The notes under the pieces were generated by a model that was given only the letters and a program-made list of their open reading frames with translations, had not been told where the DNA came from and ran no database searches. Positions 36,894 to 47,816 of a stretch of DNA of 64,000 nucleotides are shown here, in pieces. Made by a program: the position numbers and the translations under genes. Within the stretch, counting starts at the first letter, position 1, and each line of letters opens with the position of its first letter. The stretch comes from Psychrobacter frigidicola (GTDB lineage: Bacteria; Pseudomonadota; Gammaproteobacteria; Pseudomonadales; Moraxellaceae), in the NCBI RefSeq assembly GCF_007997305.1, contig NZ_VORZ01000002.1, forward strand, positions 496,001 to 560,000. Reading direction: 5' to 3'.

Positions 36894-37361
36894 TTAATCC
36901 AAAAAAATCTTCGTACCACTCTTCGTAAAGTTCATCACAAACTGACTGCGAAAATTACGCACATTATTCTCATAAGTGAGCGTACTGCGAGTGAACTGAT
37001 GATACTCAGTCATATTTTTAGCACTGACCATTATCATAAAATCAACGTCGCCCGACACTTCATAGCAGCTCATTACTTGCGGCTGCGCATTCATGAGACG
37101 CTCAAATCGATGCTGCATTGACGTATTAGAGCGTTCCATTTCTATCATCACCACAGCGGTAAGTCCGTAGCCAACTTTATCTGGATTAACGATTGCCACT
37201 TGCTTGGTAATCACGCCATTGTCTACTAGCGCTTGAATTCTGCGCTGGGCGGTAGCGATAGAGACATGCACGTGTTCTGCAACAGCTTTTAGCGGTAGCG
37301 TCGCATCGTCTTGTAGCAAATTCAAAATGGCTTTGTCAGTCTCATCTAAAATCTGGTTCAT
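36894..37361 (-). CDS. Lrp/AsnC-family transcriptional regulator
   Basis: 155 aa, standard length. N-terminal helix-turn-helix (DKAILNLLQDDATLPLKAVA, HVSIATAQRRIQALVDNGVI) and C-terminal ligand-binding RAM domain (MSCYEVSGDVDFMIMVSAKN). AGGA lies nine bases before the ATG. It is divergent from the EamA exporter gene at 37621, the usual arrangement for an Lrp-type activator of an amino acid or metabolite exporter. Two inverted repeats lie in the shared 259-base gap. Confidence 0.92.
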   Translation of the reverse strand: MNQILDETDKAILNLLQDDATLPLKAVAEHVHVSIATAQRRIQALVDNGVITKQVAIVNPDKVGYGLTAVVMIEMERSNTSMQHRFERLMNAQPQVMSCYEVSGDVDFMIMVSAKNMTEYHQFTRSTLTYENNVRNFRSQFVMNFTKSGTKIFLD

Positions 37362-37413
37362 AAGTCATTATCCTTCTAAGCAGTGGCGCTAATAAAAGCT
37401 ATCCTATAAATAA

Positions 37414-37439
37414 TAAATCTAATTTTTTGATAAGATTTA
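37414..37439. promoter_or_regulatory. Candidate Lrp-type operator 1
   Basis: TAAATCT and AGATTTA are perfect 7-base inverted half-sites separated by 12 A+T-rich bases, near the lrp-type gene start. Size and composition fit Lrp/AsnC sites. Confidence 0.45.
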
Positions 37440-37491
37440 CTAGTAATTACCACTATAAACAATAAAGTGATAACCAGCTTATAAATAACTA

Positions 37492-37512
37492 GATTTTATG
37501 GTAAATAAAATC
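37492..37512. promoter_or_regulatory. Candidate Lrp-type operator 2
   Basis: GATTTTAT and ATAAAATC form a perfect 8-base dyad with a 5-base centre, midway between the regulator and exporter genes. Confidence 0.45.
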
Positions 37513-37620
37513 ATTTATACATAAATATAGAGATTTTTTATCATCTTAGTTCTATAAGCTTAACGTTACCAAGAAGATTTGCATTTTCTTCAACCACTAT
37601 CTAACTTTACGGGGCTTTAA

Positions 37621-38622
37621 ATGTTGACTTCACCCTTATCCAATACGCTTGCATCTACCTTGTCACGGATACCTTTGCCAGCGATTTGGACTTCGGGTAG
37701 CGCACAGCAACGCACCTTAATGTTAGGAGTAGTGTTTGCCATATTGTCGAATGTATTGTTTGGCGTTCTTTATGCCTATAGTAGTTTTTTAGCCCCTTTA
37801 TCAGGTACGCAAGTATTTATCTGGCGCATGCTTGCGATGTGGGTAGCGCTGTTCGGATATTTGTTAATCAGTGGTCAACTGGGCTTTCATATTGACAAGT
37901 TGCGCACGCTGGGTTCAGTCAAGCAATGGGCATGGTTGTTATTACCAACACCGATATTTCTCAGTCAGTTTTGGTTGTTTATGTGGGCACCCGTCAATGG
38001 TCAAGGCGTGCAAACGGCGATGGGTTATTTCTTATTCCCATTGATGATGGTGGTATTTGGTTGCGTTTTATTCGGTGAAAAGTTAAGCCGACTGCAATGG
38101 TTAGCCGTTGCCTTTGCCGCGTTAGGTGTGGGCAGTGAAATTGTGCGTACCCAAAGCGTATCGTGGGCAACTTTATGGGTATGCGGTACTTATCCCCTAT
38201 ATTATATTTTACGGCGCTTGCAAGGGATTGGCGCAGTAACTGGACTGCTCGTTGATTTAACTATTTTTGCGCCATTCGCATTGGCTTATCTATTCTTTTT
38301 AGCACCCAGTAGCTTAAGTTTAGTATCTGGGTCTGGATTCTTTATCGCTATGCTGGCAGGCTTAGGGGTTCTTAGCGTGCTGGCGATGAAAACCAACGTG
38401 GATGCCAGTCAAATGCTACCAGTTAACGTTTATGGAATGATGAGTTATTTAGAGCCGGCGCTATTGTTTATCTTGGCAGTGACTGTCCTTGGTAATCCGT
38501 TTGAATCGGCAATGATATACAGCTATGGTTTAATTTGGATCGGCATTGTCTTTTTAATAGCTCATGGCGTTCGCCAATTACGCCGCGCTCGTAGCGAAAC
38601 GCGAGTTATGATAAATGACTAA
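37621..38622 (+). CDS. EamA-family transporter (RarD-like)
   Basis: 333 aa, about ten membrane helices arranged as two EamA repeats. Signs of the RarD subgroup: LSNVLFGVLYAYSSFLAPLS near the N-terminus, PVNGQGVQTAMGYFLFPLMM and GMMSYLEPALLFILAVTVLG. A 30-residue hydrophilic N-terminus precedes the first helix. RarD-type proteins are inner-membrane drug or metabolite exporters. The adjacent divergent Lrp-type regulator suggests an amino acid or related metabolite as substrate and inducer. Ends with a strong terminator shared with smpB. Confidence 0.87.
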   Translation: MLTSPLSNTLASTLSRIPLPAIWTSGSAQQRTLMLGVVFAILSNVLFGVLYAYSSFLAPLSGTQVFIWRMLAMWVALFGYLLISGQLGFHIDKLRTLGSVKQWAWLLLPTPIFLSQFWLFMWAPVNGQGVQTAMGYFLFPLMMVVFGCVLFGEKLSRLQWLAVAFAALGVGSEIVRTQSVSWATLWVCGTYPLYYILRRLQGIGAVTGLLVDLTIFAPFALAYLFFLAPSSLSLVSGSGFFIAMLAGLGVLSVLAMKTNVDASQMLPVNVYGMMSYLEPALLFILAVTVLGNPFESAMIYSYGLIWIGIVFLIAHGVRQLRRARSETRVMIND

Positions 38623-38680
38623 ATTGCTTAACCACTAAATATCTTTATCTGAACAAAGATATTTTGCTAAATTTACAATA

Positions 38681-38718
38681 AAAAAGGACGGCTCAGTAAT
38701 CATTGAGTCGTCCTTTTT
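38681..38718. terminator. Bidirectional terminator between the EamA gene and smpB
   Basis: AAAAAGGACGGCTCA, 8-base loop, TGAGTCGTCCTTTTT: 15 bp with one G/T pair, between convergent genes. Confidence 0.9.
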
Positions 38719-38766
38719 ATTTCATATTAGAACTTTCATATTAGAACTAAGGTTTTACTAATCTAT

Positions 38767-39243
38767 TTAATCTAAATGCTGTTTAAAGCCACGCTGCTTA
38801 TCACGTTCCCAATCACGATCTTTCAAGGTTTTGCGTTTATCATGTTGCTTTTTACCAAGTGCTAAGCCAATTTGGCATTTTACCAGTGAGTTTTTCCAGT
38901 AGCAAGATAACGGTACACAGGAATAGCCCTTTTGATTGACCGAGCCAAATAACTTTTCAATTTCGCGGCGATTAAGTAATAGCTTGCGAGTACGAATACT
39001 ATCAGGGTCAACATGCGTTGAGCTACTGAGTAGTGGCTGAATATGCGAGCCAAAAAGAAAAGCTTCTCCATTACGGAAGATGACATAAGCTTCAGTAATC
39101 GTCATTTTACCGGAACGAATGGCTTTGACTTCCCAACCTTGTAGCACTAATCCGGCCTCAAACGTTTCTTCAATAAAGTATTCGTGTCGCGCCTTTTTAT
39201 TGGCACAAATCTGGTTGGAAGGCTTTTTTGATTTTTTTGACAT
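38767..39243 (-). CDS. smpB: SsrA-binding protein SmpB
   Basis: Partner of tmRNA in trans-translation rescue of stalled ribosomes. 158 aa, normal length. Conserved stretches: [50 protein letters not shown], and the basic tail [20 protein letters not shown] that enters the decoding site. AGGGGA precedes the ATG. The ssrA gene itself is not in the window. Confidence 0.96.
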   Translation of the reverse strand: MSKKSKKPSNQICANKKARHEYFIEETFEAGLVLQGWEVKAIRSGKMTITEAYVIFRNGEAFLFGSHIQPLLSSSTHVDPDSIRTRKLLLNRREIEKLFGSVNQKGYSCVPLSCYWKNSLVKCQIGLALGKKQHDKRKTLKDRDWERDKQRGFKQHLD

Positions 39244-39322
39244 AGTTTCCCCTTAAGGACTCCCAAGGACAACCGCTAATATTATCAGCGTGTCCTCGTC
39301 TATAATTCCTCATCCTAACTAT

Positions 39323-39360
39323 CTAGATTTTATTGCACTAGCTAGATTTTATGGCGCTAG
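39323..39360. repeat. Tandem 19-base repeat between smpB and coaD
   Basis: Two adjacent copies of CTAGATTTTATNGCNCTAG differ at two positions; a partial third (GGTTTTATTCTGG) follows. Each copy ends and begins with CTAG. Likely slippage, possibly affecting divergent smpB/coaD promoters. Confidence 0.6.
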
Positions 39361-39480
39361 GTTTTATTCTGGATGAGTCGAACCGACTATTGTAACAAAG
39401 CAAGCCGTGCAAATGTAGGTAGGCTGTGATAACAAATGTAGCAGATGAGTATTAAATTTAGGTAAAATTTGCTAGCATAG

Positions 39481-40023
<543 letters not shown>

Positions 40024-40119
40024 CCTGCATATTAATTCACTTAAATAGCAAATAATAATGACTAATAGCAACTGCTATGTACTCAATTTTTGCAGCTGAG
40101 AAAAATCAGCTGCACATAG

Positions 40120-40386
<267 letters not shown>

Positions 40387-40389
40387 TAA

Positions 40390-41712
40390 ATGACAACATC
40401 ATCAGCAAATGTCGTTCATAGCGATTTTGACCAGCAACATCTCTGGCATCCTTATGCTAGCCTGCCGCCCAGTTATCCCAATATAGTGATTGACCATGCC
40501 GATGGTATTTATATTGTCACTCAAGATGGCACGCGCCTTATTGACGGTATGTCATCATGGTGGGCAAGCGTGCATGGCTATAATCATCCAAAACTGAATG
40601 CTGCTGTTATTGAACAACTGGGCAAAATGGCGCATGTGATGTTTGGCGGATTGACTCATCAGCCAGCAATAGACTTGGGCAAAAAATTACTGTCAATCGT
40701 GCCTGTCGGACTTGATGCGATCTTTTATGCTGATAGCGGCAGTATCGCCGTAGAAGTGGCGCTAAAAATGGCGTTGCAGTATCAAATTGCCGCTAAGTGT
40801 CCAACTAAGCAGCAATTTGCCTCCACGCATTCCGGCTACTATGGCGATACGTGGCATGCGATGAGTATTTGCGACCCAGTGGCAGGTATGCATAGTCTCT
40901 ATGGCGATCAGTTGCCCATGCAGCATTTTGTACCTGCGCCACCAATGGGGTTTGAGCGTGAGCTAACTCAAAGTGAACGCGATGCCTTAACAAAATTCTT
41001 CGTTGCTAATACCGATAAGCTTGCCGGCTTTATCGTCGAGCCAATTATTCAAGGCGCAGGCGGCATGCGCTTTTATAGTCCGCAGTATTTGCAACTATTG
41101 CGTCAATTATGTGATGAACATAACGTAGTATTAATTGCTGATGAAATCGCAACGGGCTTTGGGCGTAGTGGCAAGTTATTTGCTTGCGAGCATGCCAATA
41201 TTTCCCCTGATATTATGACTATTGGTAAAGCGCTTACTGGCGGCTATATGACCTTCGCGGCGACATTATGTACGCGCTCCATTGCTGATACTATTAGCCA
41301 AAGTGACTATCCGGCATTAATGCATGGCCCTACTTTTATGGGCAATCCATTAGCGTGTGCGGTCGCTTGTGCCTCGATTGACTTGATACTGTCCTATGAT
41401 ATTGAAGCGTGTACTGCAAATATGCAAACCATAATGGAACAGCAGCTTGCACCTGCAGCGTTATTAGAGGGCGTTGCCGAGGTACGTTGTTTGGGTGCAG
41501 TCGCGGTCATTGAGCTAGATGATGCCGTTGATATGCCCACCTTTCAGACTCTGCTGATTGAAAATGGTATTTGGGTGCGACCTTTTGGTAAGTTGGTGTA
41601 TATCATGCCGCCATATGTCATTACCGATGACGAATTAATTACCCTTTGCCAAGCCTTGTTAAAAGTGGTTAGCATTTATTTGACGCAAATTTCTTCAACG
41701 GTGAAAGGTTAG
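40390..41712 (+). CDS. bioA: Adenosylmethionine-8-amino-7-oxononanoate aminotransferase
   Basis: PLP enzyme of biotin synthesis (KAPA to DAPA with SAM as amino donor). 440 aa. Conserved: DGMSSWWASVHGYNHP, GLTHQPAIDLGKKL, YADSGSIAVEVALKMALQY, IVEPIIQGAGGMRFY, LIADEIATGFGRSGK and PLP Lys280 in TIGKALTGGYM. Starts three bases after yfhL and ends two bases before bioD, so the three form a tight unit. bioB, bioF and bioC are not in the window. Confidence 0.96.
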   Translation: MTTSSANVVHSDFDQQHLWHPYASLPPSYPNIVIDHADGIYIVTQDGTRLIDGMSSWWASVHGYNHPKLNAAVIEQLGKMAHVMFGGLTHQPAIDLGKKLLSIVPVGLDAIFYADSGSIAVEVALKMALQYQIAAKCPTKQQFASTHSGYYGDTWHAMSICDPVAGMHSLYGDQLPMQHFVPAPPMGFERELTQSERDALTKFFVANTDKLAGFIVEPIIQGAGGMRFYSPQYLQLLRQLCDEHNVVLIADEIATGFGRSGKLFACEHANISPDIMTIGKALTGGYMTFAATLCTRSIADTISQSDYPALMHGPTFMGNPLACAVACASIDLILSYDIEACTANMQTIMEQQLAPAALLEGVAEVRCLGAVAVIELDDAVDMPTFQTLLIENGIWVRPFGKLVYIMPPYVITDDELITLCQALLKVVSIYLTQISSTVKG

Positions 41713-41714
41713 CT

Positions 41715-42446
41715 ATGAGTGTGCTCTTTATCTCAGGTATTGATACTGATATTGGCAAAACCTATGCCACTGGTATGCTTGCCAAAGAGCTAATGAAGCA
41801 AAGCATTAATGTCATTACGCAAAAGCTCGTGCAAACTGGGGTGGCAATAAATCCAGATAACGGTGAAATGAATATTGCCGATGATATTATTATCCACCGT
41901 CAGTTGATGGGAATAGCGCTGCAACCGTATGACCTCGATTTTACGACTTGTCCGTATCGTTATCAGAAACCCGCGTCACCGCATCTATCCGCGCAGCTTG
42001 CAGGGCACACTCTTGACCCTGAAGTGATTACCAATGCTACGCAAAGTTTGCAAGTAGACTATGAAGTGGTGTTATTAGAAGGAGCAGGCGGGTTACTGGT
42101 GCCGATAACTGAGGCTTTATTAACCTTAGATTATATTGCCACCCAAGGTTATCCCGTTATTTTAGTCACCTCCGGTCGTTTGGGTAGTATCAATCATACT
42201 TTACTTAGTTTGGAAGCAATAACTTCTCGTGGTTTAGACGTTCATAGTGTTATTTATAATCATATTCACGACAGCGCTGCTCAGACAGATGAACAAATAG
42301 CCACTAGTACGATTGATTTTTTGCAAAATTATTTAGCACAAAATTATCCAGATACGCATTGGCTGCAATTGCCTATGCAAGATGATTTGTATGAAACTGT
42401 GTTTGATTTGCCAACCACTTTTATAAAGTCACTAAAAATAAGATAA
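41715..42446 (+). CDS. bioD: Dethiobiotin synthetase
   Basis: ATP-dependent ring closure of DAPA to dethiobiotin. 243 aa. P-loop GIDTDIGKTYATG at the N-terminus, KLVQTGVA substrate loop, PASPHLSAQLAG, EGAGGLLVPIT and VTSGRLGSINHTLLSLEA. Directly follows bioA with a two-base gap, hence translational coupling is likely. rnpB with its own promoter follows. Confidence 0.95.
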   Translation: MSVLFISGIDTDIGKTYATGMLAKELMKQSINVITQKLVQTGVAINPDNGEMNIADDIIIHRQLMGIALQPYDLDFTTCPYRYQKPASPHLSAQLAGHTLDPEVITNATQSLQVDYEVVLLEGAGGLLVPITEALLTLDYIATQGYPVILVTSGRLGSINHTLLSLEAITSRGLDVHSVIYNHIHDSAAQTDEQIATSTIDFLQNYLAQNYPDTHWLQLPMQDDLYETVFDLPTTFIKSLKIR

Positions 42447-42452
42447 AAAACT

Positions 42453-42482
42453 TTCCGAAGTCATGATTAATTTTGCTATACT
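42453..42482 (+). promoter_or_regulatory. rnpB promoter
   Basis: Extended -10 TGCTATACT (42474-42482) with a weak -35 TTCCGA 18 bases upstream. The -10 ends seven bases before the inferred 5' end of the RNase P RNA. Confidence 0.7.
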
Positions 42483-42489
42483 ATCGCGC

Positions 42490-42842
<353 letters not shown>

Positions 42843-42955
42843 CATTTTTTAGTACTTTGTTTTTAAAAGTACATTGTAGTACAGGCTTGGTGTTTTAAGA
42901 TTGCATCTATTTTGAATTTAATTCAATGTTTTTTGCAAAAAATGTTGCGTAGGGG

Positions 42956-42984
42956 TTGACGCAAGTCATCTGTATCGGCATAAT
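42956..42984 (+). promoter_or_regulatory. tRNA-Met promoter
   Basis: TTGACG, 17-base spacer, CATAAT: near-consensus sigma-70 promoter ending about 15 bases before the tRNA. Confidence 0.8.
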
Positions 42985-42998
42985 ACCGAGCCTTAAAT

Positions 42999-43075
42999 GG
43001 CGATGTAGCTCAGCTGGTTAGAGCGCATGACTCATAATCGTGAGGTCAAGAGTTCAAGTCTCTTCATCGCCACCA
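42999..43075 (+). tRNA. tRNA-Met (CAT anticodon), elongator-like
   Basis: 77 nt with encoded CCA. Acceptor GGCGATG pairs with CATCGCC; D-arm GCTCAGCTGGTTAGAGC; anticodon arm CATGA-CTCATAA-TCGTG with anticodon CAT; T-arm AAGAG-TTCAAGT-CTCTT. The body resembles elongator tRNA-Met rather than initiator; tRNA-Ile2 with a modified C34 is the alternative. Preceded by a strong promoter and followed by a terminator. Confidence 0.93.
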
Positions 43076-43081
43076 TATTTT

Positions 43082-43115
43082 AAAAAAACCAATCCTTTGT
43101 GATTGGTTTTTTTTT
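43082..43115 (+). terminator. Terminator after tRNA-Met
   Basis: AAAAAACCAATC, CTTTGT loop, GATTGGTTTTTTTTT, seven bases after the tRNA CCA. Confidence 0.93.
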
Positions 43116-43392
43116 GCCTGTTATATTGTCGTTTGAGCACGTTTCGGTTTTTAACTTATCGATTGGGTTTTGATGCAAAAGCCAGTTGCAAAAGACGCTG
43201 ACGAAATCGCCTTACTTTATAGCTGAAAACTGCTAGAATACCTGCACATGCCTGCGCGCGTTGCTGAGCGTCATCCACGCTTCTTGTGTCAATTTGCTGA
43301 TAGGCAACGCTAATTATTGTTTTGAAAGTTATATTATTAAAAGACTGTTTTAAAACCTCATTATCCCATTCCTCTTATTTAGTAGGCGCTTT

Positions 43393-45189
43393 GTGACTGC
43401 ATTAGCCAATATTCGTAACTTTTCTATTATTGCCCACATTGATCATGGCAAGTCGACGCTTGCTGATCGTTTTATTCAGATGTGCGGCGCGCTGCAAGAT
43501 CGTGAGATGCAAGCGCAAGTCCTTGACTCGATGGATATTGAGCGTGAGCGCGGTATCACGATTAAAGCACAGTCGGTGACGCTATATTATGACCATCCAA
43601 ATGGCGAGCGTTATCAGCTTAATTTTATTGATACCCCCGGTCACGTGGATTTTTCTTATGAAGTGTCGCGCTCATTAGCTGCTTGCGAAGGCGCGCTATT
43701 GGTCGTTGATGCGGCGCAAGGCGTTGAAGCGCAGTCGGTTGCTAACTGTTATACCGCTGTAGACCAAGGCTTAGAGGTCATGGCAGTTTTGAATAAAATT
43801 GACTTACCACAAGTTGAGCCTGAGCGCGTTATTCAAGAGATTGAAGATATTATTGGTATTGATGCCGTTGATGCGCCACGTGTGTCGGCAAAATCTGGTT
43901 TGGGCGTTGATAAGTTACTTGAGGCATTGGTTGAATTTATCCCTGCGCCAACAGGTGATAGGGATGCACCGCTGCAAGCGTTAATTATCGACTCATGGTT
44001 TGATAATTACTTAGGCGTGGTGTCGCTCGTACGTGTCCGCCAAGGTACAATAAAAAAAGGCGATAAACTTTATATTAAGTCTACTAAAGATGCGCATTTA
44101 GTCGGATCAATTGGGGTCTTTACGCCCAAGCCTTTAGAAACTGGCATGTTACAAGCTGGCGAGGTGGGTTATATCATTGCGGGCATTAAGGATATTGCAG
44201 GTGCGCCGGTTGGTGACACGATTACGCACGCCAGTACGCCTGATGTCGAACGCATACCCGGATTTAAACAGATTACCCCGCAAGTTTATGCCGGTATGTT
44301 CCCTGTCGAATCTACGGACTTTGAGAAGTTCCGTGAAGCGCTACAAAAATTACAAATTAATGATGCCTCGTTATTCTTTGAGCCTGACACTTCAGATGCG
44401 CTTGGTTTTGGTTTCCGCTGCGGATTCTTGGGTATGCTGCACATGGAGATTATCCAAGAGCGCCTAGAACGCGAATATGACTTAGATTTAATTACTACTG
44501 CCCCGTCGGTTATTTATGAGATTGTAAAAAAAGACGGCAGTATCATCTACGTTGATAACCCCTCAAGATTGCCGGAACCTAATAATATTGAAGAATTCCG
44601 TGAGCCAATTGCGCGCTGTCAGATTTTAGTGCCGCAAGAGCACCTAGGTAATGTCATGACCCTATGTATCGAACGCCGCGGTGTGCAAGTCGATATGCGT
44701 TTTATGGGTCGTCAAGTGCAGCTTATATTTGATATTCCGATGGGCGAGGTGGTCATGGACTTCTTTGATCGTCTAAAGTCAGTCTCACGCGGTTTCGCCT
44801 CCCTTGATTATAATTTTGAGCGTTATCAAGTGGATAAATTGGTTAAAGTTGATGTGCTCATTAATGGTGAAAAGGTTGATGCTCTAGCCATGATTGTGCA
44901 CGAAGATCAATCTCGTTACCGTGGTCTCGCACTGGTTAGTAAGATGAAAGAACTGATTCCACGTCAGATGTTCGATGTGGCAATTCAGGCAGCAATTGGT
45001 AGCCAAATTATCGGCCGTAGTACGGTCAAAGCCATGCGTAAAGACGTCTTAGCCAAGTGTTATGGTGGCGATATTTCTCGTAAGAAAAAGCTATTGTCTA
45101 AGCAAAAAGCAGGTAAGAAACGCATGAAGCAAGTGGGTAATGTGGAGATTCCACAAGAAGCCTTCTTAGCGGTATTGCAGGTAGATTAA
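43393..45189 (+). CDS. lepA: Elongation factor 4
   Basis: Ribosome-associated GTPase, 598 aa (family about 600). GTG start. P-loop [10 protein letters not shown], switch [19 protein letters not shown]; the LepA-specific C-terminal domain ends [21 protein letters not shown]. Heads the lepA-lepB-DUF4845-rnc-era-recO-pdxJ series on the plus strand. Confidence 0.97.
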   Translation: MTALANIRNFSIIAHIDHGKSTLADRFIQMCGALQDREMQAQVLDSMDIERERGITIKAQSVTLYYDHPNGERYQLNFIDTPGHVDFSYEVSRSLAACEGALLVVDAAQGVEAQSVANCYTAVDQGLEVMAVLNKIDLPQVEPERVIQEIEDIIGIDAVDAPRVSAKSGLGVDKLLEALVEFIPAPTGDRDAPLQALIIDSWFDNYLGVVSLVRVRQGTIKKGDKLYIKSTKDAHLVGSIGVFTPKPLETGMLQAGEVGYIIAGIKDIAGAPVGDTITHASTPDVERIPGFKQITPQVYAGMFPVESTDFEKFREALQKLQINDASLFFEPDTSDALGFGFRCGFLGMLHMEIIQERLEREYDLDLITTAPSVIYEIVKKDGSIIYVDNPSRLPEPNNIEEFREPIARCQILVPQEHLGNVMTLCIERRGVQVDMRFMGRQVQLIFDIPMGEVVMDFFDRLKSVSRGFASLDYNFERYQVDKLVKVDVLINGEKVDALAMIVHEDQSRYRGLALVSKMKELIPRQMFDVAIQAAIGSQIIGRSTVKAMRKDVLAKCYGGDISRKKKLLSKQKAGKKRMKQVGNVEIPQEAFLAVLQVD

Positions 45190-45269
45190 GTCATTAATGA
45201 ATAAGTGACTATTGCTTGTTTTATAAATGATGACAGTCAGATAAGCCGTTCGCTAATAGGCCATTGAGT

Positions 45270-46172
45270 ATGGATTTCGATTTTAATTTAGTATTGGTAC
45301 CATTAACTTTAGGCCTAGGTATTATTTGGCTTTTAGATAAGTTTTCCTTAAAACAGCGCAAAACGCGTGGCCGTGGTAAAGAGAGCCTATTGATACGCTG
45401 GGCGTACGACTTTTTCCCAGTGTTAGCCGTGGTGCTTATTGTGCGCTCATTTTTAATTGAGCCCTTTAATATTCCGTCATCCTCTATGGTACCGACTTTA
45501 TATACAGGCGACTTTATTGCCGTTAATAAGTACGCGTATGGTGTGCGCTTGCCACTGACTTATAATAAAGTTTTAGACACTGGTAAGCCTGAGCACGGCG
45601 ATGTGATGGTGTTCCGCTATCCTGAGAATCCTAGCATTTATTATATTAAACGTGTGATTGGCTTGCCTGGTGATACTGTCAGCTACGACCAAGGTCAGAT
45701 AGCGATTAATAACGTGCCAGTAGAGACTAAAGCTATAAATTTTGATGCCAATGCTGAGCTGACGTCTCAATTGTACGGGGCAGGACCAGTGGCACCAGGC
45801 CAAGTGTTTACTGAGCAAGAAGCCATACAAATGGGACAAGAGGAAGAAGACCATTCGCAGTATTTTCAAGAAAATCAAGGCAAACATGACCATCTCGTTC
45901 GTTATTTGAACGGTATGAACAGCTCGCAATATGCGCCGTTTTTGCAGCAAGAGTCGCCAGAAGTAGTCAGCTCAGCAGGGACACAGTGGCGTATTACGGT
46001 TCCTGAAGGTCAGTATTTTGTGATGGGTGATAACCGGGATCGCAGCGCTGATGGCAGGTTTTGGGGCTTTGTACCTGATGATAATTTAGCCGGTAAAGCC
46101 GTCTATATTTGGATGCATAAGCCGCCAGGTCTCAAGCTGCCGTCCTTTGCACGTAACGGTTCTATTGATTAG
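45270..46172 (+). CDS. lepB: Signal peptidase I
   Basis: Inner-membrane protease that removes signal peptides of exported proteins. A TTG at 45264 precedes by two codons, but the ATG at 45270 fits better (300 aa). Two N-terminal hydrophobic segments, catalytic Ser72 in IPSSSMVPTL, general base Lys127 in YYIKRVIGLPGD, and MGDNRDRSADGRFWGFVP. A periplasmic insertion of about 60 residues (Glu/Gln/His-rich) sits between the two catalytic blocks, as in other Moraxellaceae/gamma-proteobacterial LepB. Confidence 0.96.
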   Translation: MDFDFNLVLVPLTLGLGIIWLLDKFSLKQRKTRGRGKESLLIRWAYDFFPVLAVVLIVRSFLIEPFNIPSSSMVPTLYTGDFIAVNKYAYGVRLPLTYNKVLDTGKPEHGDVMVFRYPENPSIYYIKRVIGLPGDTVSYDQGQIAINNVPVETKAINFDANAELTSQLYGAGPVAPGQVFTEQEAIQMGQEEEDHSQYFQENQGKHDHLVRYLNGMNSSQYAPFLQQESPEVVSSAGTQWRITVPEGQYFVMGDNRDRSADGRFWGFVPDDNLAGKAVYIWMHKPPGLKLPSFARNGSID

Positions 46173-46345
46173 TAAGCATTCTATGGTCTAGTGCTCTATG
46201 GCTTAGACAGCATGCTAATATCGGTGGTAAAGTGGTAGTTAAGATGAGTTAAAGCGCTAACATATCTTATGAAAATTGAGTTATAACATAATACTAATAA
46301 CTGTCCTATAATAGCGATTATTACATTGAATGACTAGGAGACGTT

Positions 46346-46741
46346 ATGGCTCATCAATTAACAGGCCTGACCTCGCAGCGCGGTGCTAGTGTGACCAGCA
46401 TCGTCTTACTGCTAATTGTTATCGTCGTTGCAGGTAAGCTACTAATCGCAATTGTGCCAGCACAAATTGGCGACTACCAATTGACTAAAGCATTAGGTAA
46501 TCAGCTTCAAGAAGCCAATAGCAGCAATGAGACAGCAAAGCAATTCGTTGAGCGAGTTAACAAGCAGATGTCAATCAATGCCAATTATGACACCAGCGCC
46601 GAAGACGTCTTTACATTTACCAATAACAAAACAGGGCAGCTGGCTATCTATAAGAAATACGAGAAAACCAGTAATTTTTTTAGTAATGTCGATATTGTCA
46701 GTCGTTTTGAAGGAGATATAAAAGCGACTACAGCAAAATAA
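46346..46741 (+). CDS. DUF4845-domain protein
   Basis: 131 aa with an N-terminal membrane helix (SIVLLLIVIVVAGKLLIAIV) and a short extracytoplasmic domain. The protein lies between lepB and rnc, exactly where DUF4845 proteins are found in many gamma-proteobacteria. The TAGGAGACG ribosome site is good. Function unknown; proximity to signal peptidase suggests envelope work. Confidence 0.82.
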   Translation: MAHQLTGLTSQRGASVTSIVLLLIVIVVAGKLLIAIVPAQIGDYQLTKALGNQLQEANSSNETAKQFVERVNKQMSINANYDTSAEDVFTFTNNKTGQLAIYKKYEKTSNFFSNVDIVSRFEGDIKATTAK

Positions 46742-46902
46742 ATAGCTAAAGTAGTCAACCTCTATTGAAAGGTGGTAATATTTTTGAGCGAATACGATTT
46801 TTTTATAAATATTTTCCATTGAAAATTTATATACTTGAGTCCCATTATCTTTTTATTTCACTTATTAGTTAGTCACATTCACAGGATAGCCAAAAGCTGC
46901 GC

Positions 46903-47700
46903 ATGAAATCAAATTTACAAAGAACCCAGGCGATACCTGAAGTCAAGAAACACAGCACACCTAGCGATACTGTATTGATATCCGCTGACTTTATTCAACG
47001 ATTGGCTATATTGACGCGTAAGTTGGGCTATGAGTTTAATGATTTGAGTTTGCCGAAACTGGCGCTAACCCATCGCTCCTTTGATAGTAAAAAAAATTAT
47101 GAGCGCTTAGAGTTTTTAGGCGATGCTTTGCTTGGCATGATTGTCGGTGAGGCGTTATACAACCGTTATCCTACTCAAGATGAAGGGCGTTTAACGCGTA
47201 TGCGTGCAACACTTGTGCGTCAAGAGTCTTTGGTGATAATCGCCCAAAATTTAGAGCTGTCGAATCATCTGATTTTAGGCATTGGTGAGCGTAAAGGTGG
47301 TGGACGCAATCGCGCTTCTATACTGGCGGATGCGGTTGAATCCTTGCTGGGTGCTATCTATTTAGATTGTAAAGATATGGATGTGACTCGCGACTGTGTG
47401 TTGGCATGGTATGGTGATTCAATTGACAATATAAGTGAGCAAAAAGCTCTTAAAGATTCCAAAAGTCGTCTGCAAGAATGGCTACAATCTAAGCAATTTG
47501 ATTTGCCGCATTACGAGCTGGTGGAGACGCGTGGAAATGCGCCTCATCAGATTTTCGTAGTGCGCTGTGAGGTTAATATTATGAATTGCCCTAATATTAC
47601 TGAATCGGGTGAAAGCCGCCGTATTGCTGAGCAAAAAGCAGCTGAGCTGATGATTAATCAGTTGCACAAGTTGCCAAATGCCCTTAAAAAACGCTCATAG
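46903..47700 (+). CDS. rnc: Ribonuclease III
   Basis: Double-stranded RNA endonuclease for rRNA and mRNA maturation. 265 aa. Catalytic signature ERLEFLGDALLGMIV at about residues 67-81, second acidic pair in DAVESLLGAIYLD, and a C-terminal dsRNA-binding domain (DSKSRLQEWLQSKQFDLPHY to SRRIAEQKAAELMI). About 40 residues precede the first RNase III helix, longer than E. coli. Followed by era as in most gamma-proteobacteria. Confidence 0.96.
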   Translation: MKSNLQRTQAIPEVKKHSTPSDTVLISADFIQRLAILTRKLGYEFNDLSLPKLALTHRSFDSKKNYERLEFLGDALLGMIVGEALYNRYPTQDEGRLTRMRATLVRQESLVIIAQNLELSNHLILGIGERKGGGRNRASILADAVESLLGAIYLDCKDMDVTRDCVLAWYGDSIDNISEQKALKDSKSRLQEWLQSKQFDLPHYELVETRGNAPHQIFVVRCEVNIMNCPNITESGESRRIAEQKAAELMINQLHKLPNALKKRS

Positions 47701-47816
47701 CTTTTTAAAAAAATCATAGTTATCATGCTAAAACAGACAGTTTTTTCAATAAATAAATATCTAGATGTTCTCTTTAAAAGACAGCTAGAATTTTTAAAAA
47801 TCCATAGGATTACCTT

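Noticed and set aside
39323-39360. CRISPR-like repeats
   Set aside because: Copies are directly adjacent with no spacers, and there are only about two and a half.
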